Shown: one piece after another, positions 15,051 to 22,721 of the stretch
Layout of the letters: each line of letters starts with the position of its first letter
Numbering within the stretch: position 1 is the stretch's first letter
Source of the DNA: Leifsonia virtsii
Lineage (GTDB): Bacteria; Actinomycetota; Actinomycetes; Actinomycetales; Microbacteriaceae
NCBI RefSeq assembly: GCF_030433675.1
Contig: NZ_JAROCB010000001.1
Location: 679,333 to 743,332, forward strand
Length of the DNA: 64,000 nt
Direction of reading: 5' to 3'
Notes under the pieces: model-generated
The model's database searches: none
Told to the model about the DNA's origin: nothing
What the model saw: the letters and a program-made list of their open reading frames with translations, nothing else
Translations under genes and position numbers: made by a program

Positions 15051-16970
15051 TCATAGCGAGACGCGGTTGCGGCCGGCGTTCTTCGCGCGGTACATGGCGG
15101 CGTCGGCCGCGTCGAGCAGCTGCTTGCCGGTCGCGGCCGGGTCGATCACGATCACGCCGCACGACGCCGTGACCGTCATGGGACCGCGCGGGGTGCGGAT
15201 CGGCGCTGCGATCTCGCGGACGAGACGCGCCCCGAAGCGCTCCCCGTCCTCCGCCGAGGTCCCCGGGCTGAGCACCACGAACTCGTCGCCGGCGAGCCGC
15301 GAGGCGACATCGGTGGCCCGGCTGCCCGCGGTCAGGCGGTCGGCGATCACGCGGAGCACGGTGTCCCCGGTCTCGTGACCGTGCCGGTCGTTGATCGCCT
15401 TGAAGCCGTCGAGGTCGAGGAACAGCAGCACGCCGCCCTCCCCCGACTGCTGCACGGTCTCGAGCCTGCGCTCCAGCGAACGGCGGTTGTGCAGCCCGGT
15501 GAGGTGGTCGACCAGAGCGAGCTGGGCGAGACGCGCCTCGTGCCGGCGGTCGAGTGCGCGGGCCAGCTCTCGGCCGAGCTCGCGCGCCTCCTCCGCCGCC
15601 TCCGCCCACGGCAGGGACGACCCCTCGACGCTCTGCCGCCACTCGGAGAACGAGTTGCGGGGCGAGAGCGCGGTGTCGCGGTTCGCCGGCGTCTGGTCGC
15701 CGAGCCAGCGGATCACCTGGGTGACCTCACGGCGGAAGAGCAACAGGACGCCGTGCGCTGCGACCGGCACCACCAGCAGCCCGGCGAACCCCGGCATGAG
15801 CGTCGCGAGAGCGGGGTGCGTCCGCTCCAGCTCCGACGACTGGAACGGCTCGGTGCCCGCGGCGGCGAGAAGAACATCCCGCTCGGTCGTCGGCACGTCG
15901 CCCACGCTGCGGCTCAGCCCGTCGAGGGCCAGGATGGCGCCGTCCGCCCCCACCAGCCGGCACAGCTCGGCGCCGCCGTCGACGAGGGTCAGCAGCGGGT
16001 CGTCCGACGACGGGACGCCCGCGAGCACCGCGGCGCGCTGCTCCCGGATGGTCAGGTCGCGGCGCAGCTGCGCGATCGACTCCAGCGCGGCCAGCTGCAG
16101 CGTCAGCTGAGTGGCGAGCACCTCCAGCGCACGACGGAGCAGAATCGGCATCCGCCGCTCCGTGCGGTGCGCGCAGGTGATCATCCCAACCAGCCGGTCG
16201 TCGTGGATGAGCGAGAACGAGACCGTGGAGGCCTGCCCCATGTTCCGCATGAATTGGAGGTGGTGCGGCGACACGGCGCGCAGCTCGGCGCTGCTCAGGT
16301 CGAGCGGCGGTGCGTCGGCCTCGACGGACGACAGCGGCGTCCCCTCGTCGACCGTGCTCACGATCTGCCGCGACAGCTTGGTCAGGTAGAGCGACCGCGC
16401 CTGCTGCGGTATGTCGGACGCCGGGAAGCGCAGGCCCCGGTACGACTCCATGTCGGGCTCTGCGGCCTCTCCCGCCACCTCGCCGTGGCCGTCGTCGAAG
16501 AAGCGGTAGACCATGACGCGGTCGAAACCGCTGATGCGCTTGACCTCCTCGGCCGCCGCCTGACGCAGCTCCTCCGCGCTCGCCACGAGACCGAGGGTGC
16601 GGATGGCGCCCACCACCGACGCCGTCGGCACGTCCGGCGTGTTGTCGGCCGGCTCGAGCTCGATGACGACGCGGTCGGCGAGACGATGCGTGACGGCGTC
16701 GTAGGGCTCGCCCTCCAGGTCGATCCGGATCGGGTCGCCGTGCGTCTCGGCGGTCACGCTCCACTCGAGCGTCGGGCTGCCGAGCTCGGAGACGGAGCGG
16801 CCGAGCCAGCGCACGGCGTCGTCGCTCGCCGTGACGATCTCGTAGGTCGCGATGTCGACGACGAGCAGCGTCCCGAAGGACTGGATGCGGCCCGGGGTCC
16901 GGATCGGCTCTTTGACGCACTCTTCGAGTCTGCGCCGTTCCGATTCATCGGACACGGTTGCACCATTCAC
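15051..16970 (-). CDS. Bacteriophytochrome-like diguanylate cyclase (PAS-GAF-PHY-GGDEF)
   Basis: 639 residues. PAS_2 domain at about 15-115, with Cys18 in ECVKEPIRTPGRIQSFG, the biliverdin-attachment position of bacteriophytochromes. GAF at about 135-290 has PASDIP (183-188) and SPHHLQFMRNMG (234-245), the chromophore-pocket motifs. A PHY-like region follows to about 460. The GGDEF domain carries AGDEF and, five residues before it, RATD, an intact inhibitory I-site. It should make cyclic di-GMP under red/far-red control. No heme oxygenase for biliverdin and no EAL gene is seen nearby. The GTG at 16970 is chosen because TAGGGT lies 6 bases upstream. Confidence 0.93.
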   Translation of the reverse strand: MNGATVSDESERRRLEECVKEPIRTPGRIQSFGTLLVVDIATYEIVTASDDAVRWLGRSVSELGSPTLEWSVTAETHGDPIRIDLEGEPYDAVTHRLADRVVIELEPADNTPDVPTASVVGAIRTLGLVASAEELRQAAAEEVKRISGFDRVMVYRFFDDGHGEVAGEAAEPDMESYRGLRFPASDIPQQARSLYLTKLSRQIVSTVDEGTPLSSVEADAPPLDLSSAELRAVSPHHLQFMRNMGQASTVSFSLIHDDRLVGMITCAHRTERRMPILLRRALEVLATQLTLQLAALESIAQLRRDLTIREQRAAVLAGVPSSDDPLLTLVDGGAELCRLVGADGAILALDGLSRSVGDVPTTERDVLLAAAGTEPFQSSELERTHPALATLMPGFAGLLVVPVAAHGVLLLFRREVTQVIRWLGDQTPANRDTALSPRNSFSEWRQSVEGSSLPWAEAAEEARELGRELARALDRRHEARLAQLALVDHLTGLHNRRSLERRLETVQQSGEGGVLLFLDLDGFKAINDRHGHETGDTVLRVIADRLTAGSRATDVASRLAGDEFVVLSPGTSAEDGERFGARLVREIAAPIRTPRGPMTVTASCGVIVIDPAATGKQLLDAADAAMYRAKNAGRNRVSL

Positions 16971-16976
16971 CACTCG

Positions 16977-16982
16977 ACCCTA
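16977..16982 (-). promoter_or_regulatory. -10 box, leaderless start of phytochrome gene
   Basis: TAGGGT on the minus strand, 6 bases before the GTG at 16970 and 3 before the adjoining GTG at 16973. Spacing favours the former. Confidence 0.5.
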
Positions 16983-17048
16983 GTCCACGACCGCGGGTGA
17001 ACGTGACAAACCGCACCGGCCGCCGTTCCGCTTCCTGAACCCCGGGAC

Positions 17049-17435
17049 TCACCGGGGCACGGCCGCAACCGCGTCGATCTCGACCAGCGCCCCCGGGCGC
17101 GCCGGGGCGACCGCGAGCACGGTGACCGCGGTGCGGTGATCCCCCCAGACCGTGCGCGTCGCGCCGTAGGCGGCGGTCGGGTCGATGCCGGGCGCGAGGT
17201 GGATGGTCAGCTTCGCCACGTGCTCCGGACCGCTTCCCGCGGCGGCGAGCACGGCGAGCAGGTTGCGCAGCGCCTGCTCGGTCTGCGCCTGCAGCCCGTC
17301 GAGCAGCTCGCCCTGGGCGTCGACGCCGTTCTGGCCGCCGACGAAGAGCACGGGCCCCTCCGGCACGATCATGCCCTGCGCGAAGGCGGGGCTGCGGTAC
17401 AGCCCGGGCGGGTCGACGGGGGTGGGAACGCTCAT
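17049..17435 (-). CDS. RidA-family (YjgF/L-PSP) deaminase-like protein
   Basis: 128 residues. The family pattern is clear: LYRSPAFAQGMIVPEGPVLF, then GGQNGVDAQGELLDGLQAQTEQALRNL and the C-terminal PGALVEIDAVA. RidA hydrolyses reactive enamines and imines from amino-acid metabolism. The catalytic Arg that normally lies in the C-R-V type segment near residue 105 is not evident (TIHLAPGIDPTAAYGATRTVW), so this may be one of the diverged Rid subfamilies. AGAGGAAGAG precedes the ATG. Confidence 0.9.
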   Translation of the reverse strand: MSVPTPVDPPGLYRSPAFAQGMIVPEGPVLFVGGQNGVDAQGELLDGLQAQTEQALRNLLAVLAAAGSGPEHVAKLTIHLAPGIDPTAAYGATRTVWGDHRTAVTVLAVAPARPGALVEIDAVAAVPR

Positions 17436-17521
17436 GGCTCTTCCTCTCTGTGCAGGCCGCTCTGTGCTGGCCTCCACTCTGCCGCTCACCACCGACATCC
17501 CGGCCGCCGCCGATGACCGCG

Positions 17522-17527
17522 TAGACT
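17522..17527 (+). promoter_or_regulatory. -10 box before a 29-codon open frame
   Basis: TAGACT, 6 bases before a GTG at 17534. This is the same spacing as the leaderless genes in the window. Confidence 0.4.
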
Positions 17528-17533
17528 GGATGC

Positions 17534-17623
17534 GTGAACCCGCTCGTCTCGCAGCCCACCGCCGCCCTCGCGGCCGCCGGGCGTCTGGAGGTCGTCGGCG
17601 CGCTCTGCGCCGGCGCGAGATAG
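17534..17623 (+). CDS. Possible leaderless small protein or truncated gene
   Basis: 29 codons from GTG to TAG: VNPLVSQPTAALAAAGR followed by LEVVGALCAGAR. The start has the TAGACT-N6-GTG layout of nearby leaderless genes. A one-base shift near 17616 would extend it with EIALSLVTDPRASG to a TGA at about 17661, so it could be a broken or frameshifted small gene. No family is recognised. It may equally be chance. Confidence 0.3.
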   Translation: MNPLVSQPTAALAAAGRLEVVGALCAGAR

Positions 17624-17776
17624 CGCTGTCCCTCGTCACCGATCCCCGCGCCAGCGGGTGAGATCGCCGTCGCGCGCGTTTCCGCCGCGACGGATCCTCT
17701 CGGACTTCCGGGTCCTTCCGCGACCCCGTGTGCGAGGTCCGGCATCCTCCGATTCACGACAGACAGGCGTTCAACC

Positions 17777-18265
17777 ATGCTTCCCCTCACCGATCAGCAG
17801 ATCCGGTCCTCCTTCGTCAACGCGTCGCAGCGCGAACGCAAGGAGCTCTCCCTCCCCGACCTGGCGCAGGTGCGCTGGTCTGACATCGACTTCCTCGGCT
17901 GGCGCGACCGCAAGCTGCCCACCGTCGGCTACGTCGTCGCCGAGGTCGACGGCGCCCCAGTCGGCGTGCTGTTGCGCCAGGCCGACGGGCGCGTGCGCTC
18001 GCGGCCGCAGTGCTCCTGGTGCGAGGACGTGCACCTGCCCAACGAGGTCGTCTTCTTCATCGCCAAGCGCGGCGGCGCGGCCGGCCGCAACGGCAACACG
18101 CTCGGGACGCTGGTGTGCGCCGAGTTCCAGTGCTCGGTCAACGTGCGCAAGCGTCCGCCGACCGCCTACGTCGGGTTCGACGTGGAGGCCGCGCGGCAGC
18201 AGCGGATCGACGCCCTGCGCGAGCACGTCACCACCTTCGTGCGCCGCATCGCCGAGGGCGACTGA
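17777..18265 (+). CDS. FBP-domain (FusB/FusC zinc-finger-like) protein
   Basis: 162 residues. The C-terminal treble-clef zinc finger is visible as CSWCEDVHLPNEV and, 33 residues later, LVCAEFQCSVNVR, giving four cysteines. This is the domain by which FusB/FusC-type proteins bind elongation factor G and free it from fusidic acid; the helical N-terminal half (DQQIRSSFVNASQRERKEL) fits as well. Actinobacterial homologues are common and need not confer resistance. No Shine-Dalgarno sequence is clear before the ATG. Confidence 0.9.
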   Translation: MLPLTDQQIRSSFVNASQRERKELSLPDLAQVRWSDIDFLGWRDRKLPTVGYVVAEVDGAPVGVLLRQADGRVRSRPQCSWCEDVHLPNEVVFFIAKRGGAAGRNGNTLGTLVCAEFQCSVNVRKRPPTAYVGFDVEAARQQRIDALREHVTTFVRRIAEGD

Positions 18266-18276
18266 CCCTCGCCCAG

Positions 18277-18334
18277 CCGAGTGGCGACATCATGTCGCCA
18301 CTCGGCGCGAACGGCGACATCATGTCGCCGTTCG
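18277..18334. terminator. Two tandem perfect palindromes between convergent genes
   Basis: Palindrome 1 is 18277-18305, with arms CCGAGTGGCGACAT and its exact complement around one central C. Palindrome 2 is 18308-18334, with arms CGAACGGCGACAT. Both contain the 17-base core GGCGACATCATGTCGCC, while the outer arms differ in both strands together. They lie 12 bases after the FBP gene and 18 before the end of the convergent amidotransferase gene, fitting a bidirectional terminator. Confidence 0.7.
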
Positions 18335-18351
18335 GAGGGCCGCGGACGCGG

Positions 18352-19212
18352 TCAGGCCGGCGTGAGCACGGCCTCCGCGTCCGCGAGGAACGGCTCGTGG
18401 TGGTATCCGCTCTCGTCCAGAACCGCCACGGTCGACTCGGGCACCGTGATGAACGCTCCCGGCGTGTCGTTCAGCGGCTCGGAGACGACCACCTTGGCGT
18501 GCTCGCCGAACACCTCCAGGCGTTCGACATCCGGGAACATCTCCCGCAGCTCCGGGATGGCCGCCGAGTGGAACAGCGTGCGGCTGTGGTGCGAGGTGGA
18601 GTAGCGGAACGCCCACAGCGTCTTGCCGTCGGCCACCGCGTACGTGCCCTGCACGGGAGCGGAGACGCCGTGCTTCTCGCCGGTCTCCTCGACGAAGCGC
18701 AGAGCCCGGCCGAGAGCGGCGATCGGGTCGTCCTGCAGGCCGAACGTGAGGGCCAGGTAGAACAGCGTCTCCGAGTCGGTCGTCCCGACGATCGACGGGT
18801 ACAGCGACGGGTCGACCGCGTACCTCAGGTCGCGCTGCATCAGGTGGAAGCCCTCGAGGAAGCCGTTGTGCATGAACAGCCAGTTCTCGTGACGGAACGG
18901 GTGGCAGTTCGTCTGCTGGATGGGCGGCCCGGCCGCCGCGCGCACGTGCGCGAGGAACATCGGGCTCGTGATCGTGTTCGTGAGGTCGCGCAGGTTCTCG
19001 TTGTGCCAGGCGGGTTCGATGCTGTGGAAGATGCCGGGCACAGCGTCCGGGGACGGGTCGGTCGGGTACCAGCCGAAGCCGAAGCCGTCGCCGTTGACCG
19101 TCTCCGCGCCGAGCGGCGAGTTGAGGGACTGGGCCACCAGCGAGTGCTGCGTGTCCAGGATCAGCTCGGCGGGCCGCAGCGGCTCCCCCGAGTACGCGAG
19201 CCAACGGCACAT
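18352..19212 (-). CDS. Class II glutamine amidotransferase
   Basis: 286 residues. The start at 19212 gives MCRWLAYSGEP, which after methionine removal exposes the N-terminal catalytic Cys of Ntn-type glutamine amidotransferases; GGAGG is well placed before it. Further motifs: NGDGFGFGWYP, FLAHVRAA, THNG-like FMHNGFLEG and TDSETLFYLAL. It is of the YafJ/EgtC-like stand-alone group. EgtC acts in ergothioneine synthesis, but no other egt gene is nearby, so the substrate is left open. Confidence 0.92.
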   Translation of the reverse strand: MCRWLAYSGEPLRPAELILDTQHSLVAQSLNSPLGAETVNGDGFGFGWYPTDPSPDAVPGIFHSIEPAWHNENLRDLTNTITSPMFLAHVRAAAGPPIQQTNCHPFRHENWLFMHNGFLEGFHLMQRDLRYAVDPSLYPSIVGTTDSETLFYLALTFGLQDDPIAALGRALRFVEETGEKHGVSAPVQGTYAVADGKTLWAFRYSTSHHSRTLFHSAAIPELREMFPDVERLEVFGEHAKVVVSEPLNDTPGAFITVPESTVAVLDESGYHHEPFLADAEAVLTPA

Positions 19213-19352
19213 GACGACCTCCTCGACCCGGCCGGTGCCGGACGGCTCGACCATAACCCCGGCCCCCTGCTCGCGGGAATACACCGCTCATACCCATCTC
19301 GGAACCGTGTCAAGGGCTGTCCGCGCAGGGACGCGTCCACTTCACTTGAGGC

Positions 19353-19577
19353 ATGAAGACGCACACGGTGTTCCTCCGGCAGGGCCTGGAGGTGGCGGAG
19401 ATCTCGGACCACGAGTGGCGGATCAGCGACACCCGGGTCGCCGCCGTCGGCGCGCCGCCGGTCGTCGGCTTCATCCTCCAGCTGGACGGGATGTTCGAGG
19501 TCACGCAGATCGGCCGTCCAGGTCGCCGCACCTACTTCCGCTCCTTCGACGCCGCGCTGGGCGAACTCCACCGCTGA
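19353..19577 (+). CDS. Hypothetical protein, 74 residues
   Basis: Soluble protein of unrecognised family: MKTHTVFLRQGLEVAEIS, then VVGFILQLDGMFEVTQIGRPG and TYFRSFDAALGELHR. The repeated short strands suggest a single beta-rich domain. It is close in style to small actinobacterial proteins annotated only as hypothetical. TTGAGG is the nearest thing to a ribosome site. It is convergent with the universal stress protein gene. Confidence 0.65.
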   Translation: MKTHTVFLRQGLEVAEISDHEWRISDTRVAAVGAPPVVGFILQLDGMFEVTQIGRPGRRTYFRSFDAALGELHR

Positions 19578-19624
19578 CGCGCACGCCGCCGGGCACGCTT
19601 CGGGCCGGCCGCGCTTGGGGCCGG

Positions 19625-20131
19625 TCAGGCGAGTGTCGGCGTCGCGCGCTCCTTCGCTGTGACGGGGACCACCACCACCGGACACTGCTGGTCGTGCGTG
19701 AGGCGCGCTCCGACGGAGCCGGCGAGCCAGTTCTCCAGGGTGTTCGAAAAGCCACGGCGATGCGTCCCGACGACGATCAGCCGGGCGTCGACCTCGGCGG
19801 CCAGCCGGCCGAGCGCCTTCGCCGGGTCGCCGGCGAGAAGGCGCAGCGTCCACGTAGGGGCCGGCTCCCCGCTCTCCTCCAGCGCGGCCGTGATGGCCGC
19901 GGAGAGGCCGAGCACCGCATCCCCCTCCCCCGCGCCCACCTCGGTCGGGTGGAGGGATTCCTCCGCCACGTCGTCCGGCCGGTCCCACTCGGTGAGGTAG
20001 CTGTCCTCTGCGACGTAGCCGCACAGCAGCGGGCGCCCCAGCTCGGTCGCGAGCCGCGCGGCCTCGTCGAGCACGGCGCGCGCCTGCCCGCGGTGGACGC
20101 CCACCACCACGGGGCCGGAACCCTCTGCCAT
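19625..20131 (-). CDS. Universal stress protein (UspA domain)
   Basis: 168 residues, one Usp domain: PVVVGVHRGQARAVLDEAARLATEL at the start and the ATP-binding signature GTHRRGFSNTLENWLAGSVG near residue 120 (G-x2-G-x9-G-S type, with Arg for the first Gly partner), then CPVVVVP at the end. It is probably an ATP-binding stress protein; the effect is unknown. It follows a PhnB-like gene by 12 bases on the same strand, so the two may be co-transcribed. Confidence 0.92.
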   Translation of the reverse strand: MAEGSGPVVVGVHRGQARAVLDEAARLATELGRPLLCGYVAEDSYLTEWDRPDDVAEESLHPTEVGAGEGDAVLGLSAAITAALEESGEPAPTWTLRLLAGDPAKALGRLAAEVDARLIVVGTHRRGFSNTLENWLAGSVGARLTHDQQCPVVVVPVTAKERATPTLA

Positions 20132-20143
20132 CCCGCGACCCGC

Positions 20144-20572
20144 CTACTGACCTTGCGCCTGAGGAGTTCCCGCGATGTTGACCAGCCACTGCACCCCGAA
20201 CCGGTCGACCGCCATGCCGAAGCTGTCGCCCCACGGCGCCTTCGACAGCGGTTCGATCACGGTGCCGCCCTCGACGAGCCTCTCCCAGTAGCCGGTCAGC
20301 TCGGCCTCGTCGTCGCCGCTCAGCGAGATGGAGATGGCGGAGCCCGGGTTGAAGTCCATATGAGCCGGCACGTCGGCCGCCATGAGCGTGAACCCGCCGG
20401 GCGAGGTGAGCTGGGAGTGCATGATCAGGTCGTTGTCTGCGGGGTCCTGCGCCATCTGGTACTCGGCGAAGGTGCTGCGCTGCACCTCGCCGCCGAACAC
20501 CGACTGGTAGAAGTCCATCGCTTCGCGCGCCGTGCCGCGGAAGTTGAGGTAGGGGTTCAGGATCGACGGCAT
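20144..20572 (-). CDS. PhnB-like VOC-family protein
   Basis: 142 residues of the PhnB/3-demethylubiquinone-methyltransferase-like glyoxalase fold: NPYLNFRGTAREAMDFYQSVFGG at the N-terminus, MAADVPAHMDFNPG in the middle and the family ending KAPWGDSFGMAVDRFGVQWLV. These proteins are widespread and mostly of unknown role; some bind metals or antibiotics. GAGGAGGAAGCC precedes the ATG. Confidence 0.92.
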   Translation of the reverse strand: MPSILNPYLNFRGTAREAMDFYQSVFGGEVQRSTFAEYQMAQDPADNDLIMHSQLTSPGGFTLMAADVPAHMDFNPGSAISISLSGDDEAELTGYWERLVEGGTVIEPLSKAPWGDSFGMAVDRFGVQWLVNIAGTPQAQGQ

Positions 20573-20675
20573 GGCTTCCTCCTCGTGAGAGCGTGTGACT
20601 GCCGGTTCGCCGCCCAGCGTAGCGGGGGTCGCCGCCCCGCGACCAGAGTGTTCGCGCGCGGAAATGCGGGCATGA

Positions 20676-21743
20676 TCAGCGCAGGTACGCCGCGACGAAG
20701 AGGTCGCCGCGGATCTCCCCCAGGCGCGACAGGATGCGCTCGACCAGCGCGTCGCCGACCGACCCTCCTGGCACGTCGTACGGCCCGATCGGCTGCAGCT
20801 TCCCGCAGCGCACCCGGAGGACCTCCCAGCCGACGGCGCGCAGCAGGCGGTCCTTCCGCCGGTCGGACTCCTCGCGCGGGCCGACATGCTCCAGGCCGTG
20901 CCGCCCGGTGGTGTCGTACTCGATGGCGACCTTGAGTTCGGGCAGCAGGATGTCGGGCCAGACCTCCAGGTGCGAGTGGAGCGGCTTCGCCACCCGCACG
21001 GCGTTCATCCCCAGGTCCATGTCGAGCCGGTCGGCGAGACGCTGCTTCAGCGCCGGCTCCGCCGCCGACGCAGGCACCGGTGCCCAGCGGCTGACGAACG
21101 CCTCCCCCACCGCGACCGTGTCGGCGCCGGCTCGCGCGTGCCGGCAGATGGGGCACCTCCGGCCGCCCAGGATGCGCTCGATGCTCGCGCGATAGCTCGG
21201 ATGCCCCGCGTCGCACTGCCAGGAGTGGGTCGCCGTCGTGCCGTTCTCGGCCGAGACGGCGACGCGCGAGCCGGGAGCCGCCAGGGTGACCAGCTGTTCC
21301 CGGGTGAGCGACTCGCGGTCCAGCCGACGGCACAGATAGCACCTGTCGTCGTCCGGATCCGCCTCGATGCGCCGAGGGTCGCGGGCGTGCCCGCACACGT
21401 GCACGCCGGCCTCCGGCACGGGCGTGCGCACCGGCCGCGGAGCCGCCTCCTCGGCGCACCGCGGGCACCACGCCGACCGCCGCCGCGTGCCGCCCGGACG
21501 CGAGCGCTGCTCCTCGGGCGTCGCCACGAACCGGTGGCCGGAGTCGCACTCCCACACCAGATAGACGTCGGCCGCGGGCGGCACCTGCGTCAGGGTGATC
21601 CCGTGGTTGAGGTCGGGATGGTACTGGCGGACGAGCACGGGGTACCGCTCCCAGTCGGTGCGGTAGCGGCCGATCGGGTACGGCACGGAGGCGCCCTTCG
21701 ACCACTGGCGGCGCGCCCACCACTGCTCCACGCTCTCCGGCAC
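20676..21743 (-). CDS. Zinc-ribbon protein with C-terminal Vsr-like PD-(D/E)XK nuclease domain
   Basis: 355 residues from the GTG at 21743, preceded by GGGAAGGG. The first 240 residues hold repeated treble-clef/zinc-ribbon units of the DUF4379 type: each has a Trp-x-Cys-x3-His block (WECDSGHRF, WQCDAGHPSY) and a CxxC knuckle (CPRC, CYLC, CPIC). The last 120 residues look like a Vsr/DUF559-type endonuclease: PDILLPELKVAIEYDTTGRHG, then DRRKDRLLRAVGWEVLRVRCG, with Asp, Glu/Asp and Lys in nuclease-like order. The role is unknown; DNA repair or phage defence are possibilities. It is flanked by a long hairpin upstream. Confidence 0.75.
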   Translation of the reverse strand: MPESVEQWWARRQWSKGASVPYPIGRYRTDWERYPVLVRQYHPDLNHGITLTQVPPAADVYLVWECDSGHRFVATPEEQRSRPGGTRRRSAWCPRCAEEAAPRPVRTPVPEAGVHVCGHARDPRRIEADPDDDRCYLCRRLDRESLTREQLVTLAAPGSRVAVSAENGTTATHSWQCDAGHPSYRASIERILGGRRCPICRHARAGADTVAVGEAFVSRWAPVPASAAEPALKQRLADRLDMDLGMNAVRVAKPLHSHLEVWPDILLPELKVAIEYDTTGRHGLEHVGPREESDRRKDRLLRAVGWEVLRVRCGKLQPIGPYDVPGGSVGDALVERILSRLGEIRGDLFVAAYLR

Positions 21744-21811
21744 AGCCCGACCCTTCCCGTCTCCCGGCGACGGCGGCAGCGTAACCCGCACCGCCGACAC
21801 CCGGCCCGGAC

Positions 21812-21868
21812 CCATGGGTCGTGACACGCCGTTATGCGGCGGCGTTCGCGGCGTGTTGCGACCCATGG
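21812..21868. terminator. Long hairpin of the ACACGCC family
   Basis: CCATGGGTCGTGACACGCCG (21812-21831) pairs with 21849-21868 over 20 positions, two of them G-U. The loop is 17 bases. It lies 16 bases after the end of the SRD5A-like gene coordinate and before the zinc-ribbon gene start, on an all-minus run. Confidence 0.6.
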
Positions 21869-21884
21869 ATGCGCGGCCGGCCGC

Positions 21885-22637
21885 TCAGAGCACGAACGGG
21901 AGCAGCGCGCGGCGGTCGCGCGGGTACTCCGGGAAGGTCTCGCGGTACCAGCGGTGGTTCGCCACCGCACGCGGGGCGAGGTTGGCGATCGTGTACAGCG
22001 CGAAGGAGGCGCCCGCGAGCGACCAGGTGGCGACGGCCCAGCCCGTCCACTCCACGATCTCGCCCAGATAGTTGGGGCTGGAGACGTAGCGGAACCCGCC
22101 GCCGTAGGGCACGCGGTACCCGCCGCCGCCCGCGCGGAGCCGGCGCAGCGTCCGGTCCGAGCGCGCGTTGAGCGTCAGGCCGCCGGCGAACAGCAGCAGC
22201 CCGAGCCAGAACCGCGGGTCGGCGAGCCAGGCGACGGGATACGTCCCGTACTCGGAGACCCAGCGCGCGTTCACCCACGCGTTGAGCGTGTTGAACCCGA
22301 TCGCGAGCAGCATCACCAGCACCGGCATCCGCGACCCCGACCGCATGAGGAACGGGTACACGAACGCCCGGTACACGTAGTGCACCAGCCAGAGCGCGAG
22401 GAACAGCAGCGGCACCGGCTCGAAGCGGTGCGAGCCGAGCAGGTAGAACGCGACGAAGAGCAGGGCGGCCGGCGCCTCCATCACCACCCAGCCGACCCGC
22501 GCGGGCACCGTCGGCCCCCAGCCGGTGCGCCCGTGCCGGCCACCGTACGGCGCGACGACGAACAGCAGCGCGACGAACGTCACCGCCGCCAGCAGCAGTT
22601 CGGCGTACACGAACCAGCGGTACGGTCCCTGAAGCAT
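21885..22637 (-). CDS. Steroid 5-alpha-reductase-like membrane protein (DUF1295 type)
   Basis: 250 residues with about six membrane spans. The C-terminal block GGGFRYVSSPNYLGEIVEWTG (given in part; 20-odd residues near 185-205) is the NADPH-binding signature of the 3-oxo-5-alpha-steroid 4-dehydrogenase/isoprenylcysteine-methyltransferase-like family, and RWYRETFPEYPRDRRALLPF is its usual ending. Bacterial members reduce or methylate unknown lipids. TAGCCT lies 6 bases before the ATG, so the transcript is probably leaderless. It is bounded by a long hairpin on each side. Confidence 0.85.
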   Translation of the reverse strand: MLQGPYRWFVYAELLLAAVTFVALLFVVAPYGGRHGRTGWGPTVPARVGWVVMEAPAALLFVAFYLLGSHRFEPVPLLFLALWLVHYVYRAFVYPFLMRSGSRMPVLVMLLAIGFNTLNAWVNARWVSEYGTYPVAWLADPRFWLGLLLFAGGLTLNARSDRTLRRLRAGGGGYRVPYGGGFRYVSSPNYLGEIVEWTGWAVATWSLAGASFALYTIANLAPRAVANHRWYRETFPEYPRDRRALLPFVL

Positions 22638-22643
22638 GCCGCC

Positions 22644-22649
22644 AGGCTA
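22644..22649 (-). promoter_or_regulatory. -10 box, leaderless start of SRD5A-like gene
   Basis: TAGCCT on the minus strand, 6 bases before the ATG at 22637. Confidence 0.6.
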
Positions 22650-22654
22650 GCGAG

Positions 22655-22704
22655 TGGTCACGACACGCCGCCGCGCCCCGTGCGGCGACGGCGTGTCGTG
22701 ACCA
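22655..22704. terminator. Perfect 16-base-pair hairpin after GH3 gene
   Basis: TGGTCACGACACGCCG (22655-22670) pairs exactly with 22689-22704. The inner part, CCGC to GCGG (22671-22674 with 22682-22685), adds a second stem. It lies 18 bases after the beta-glucosidase stop (minus strand) and shares CGACACGCCG with the hairpins at 21812 and 27062. Confidence 0.75.
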
Positions 22705-22721
22705 GTGGATCCGGGAGGCCG

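Larger units (their letters stand above)
17436..17776. other. 341-base region without an established gene
   Basis: Between RidA (minus) and the FBP-domain gene (plus). It must hold both promoters. The only structure I can support is a TAGACT box and a 29-codon open frame (17534-17623, listed separately). GC is high throughout and no strong hairpin or RNA gene is visible. Confidence 0.5.

Noticed and set aside
18277-18334. Possible CRISPR array
   Set aside because: Only two units, perfectly palindromic, adjoining and without spacers of regular length; no cas genes in the window.
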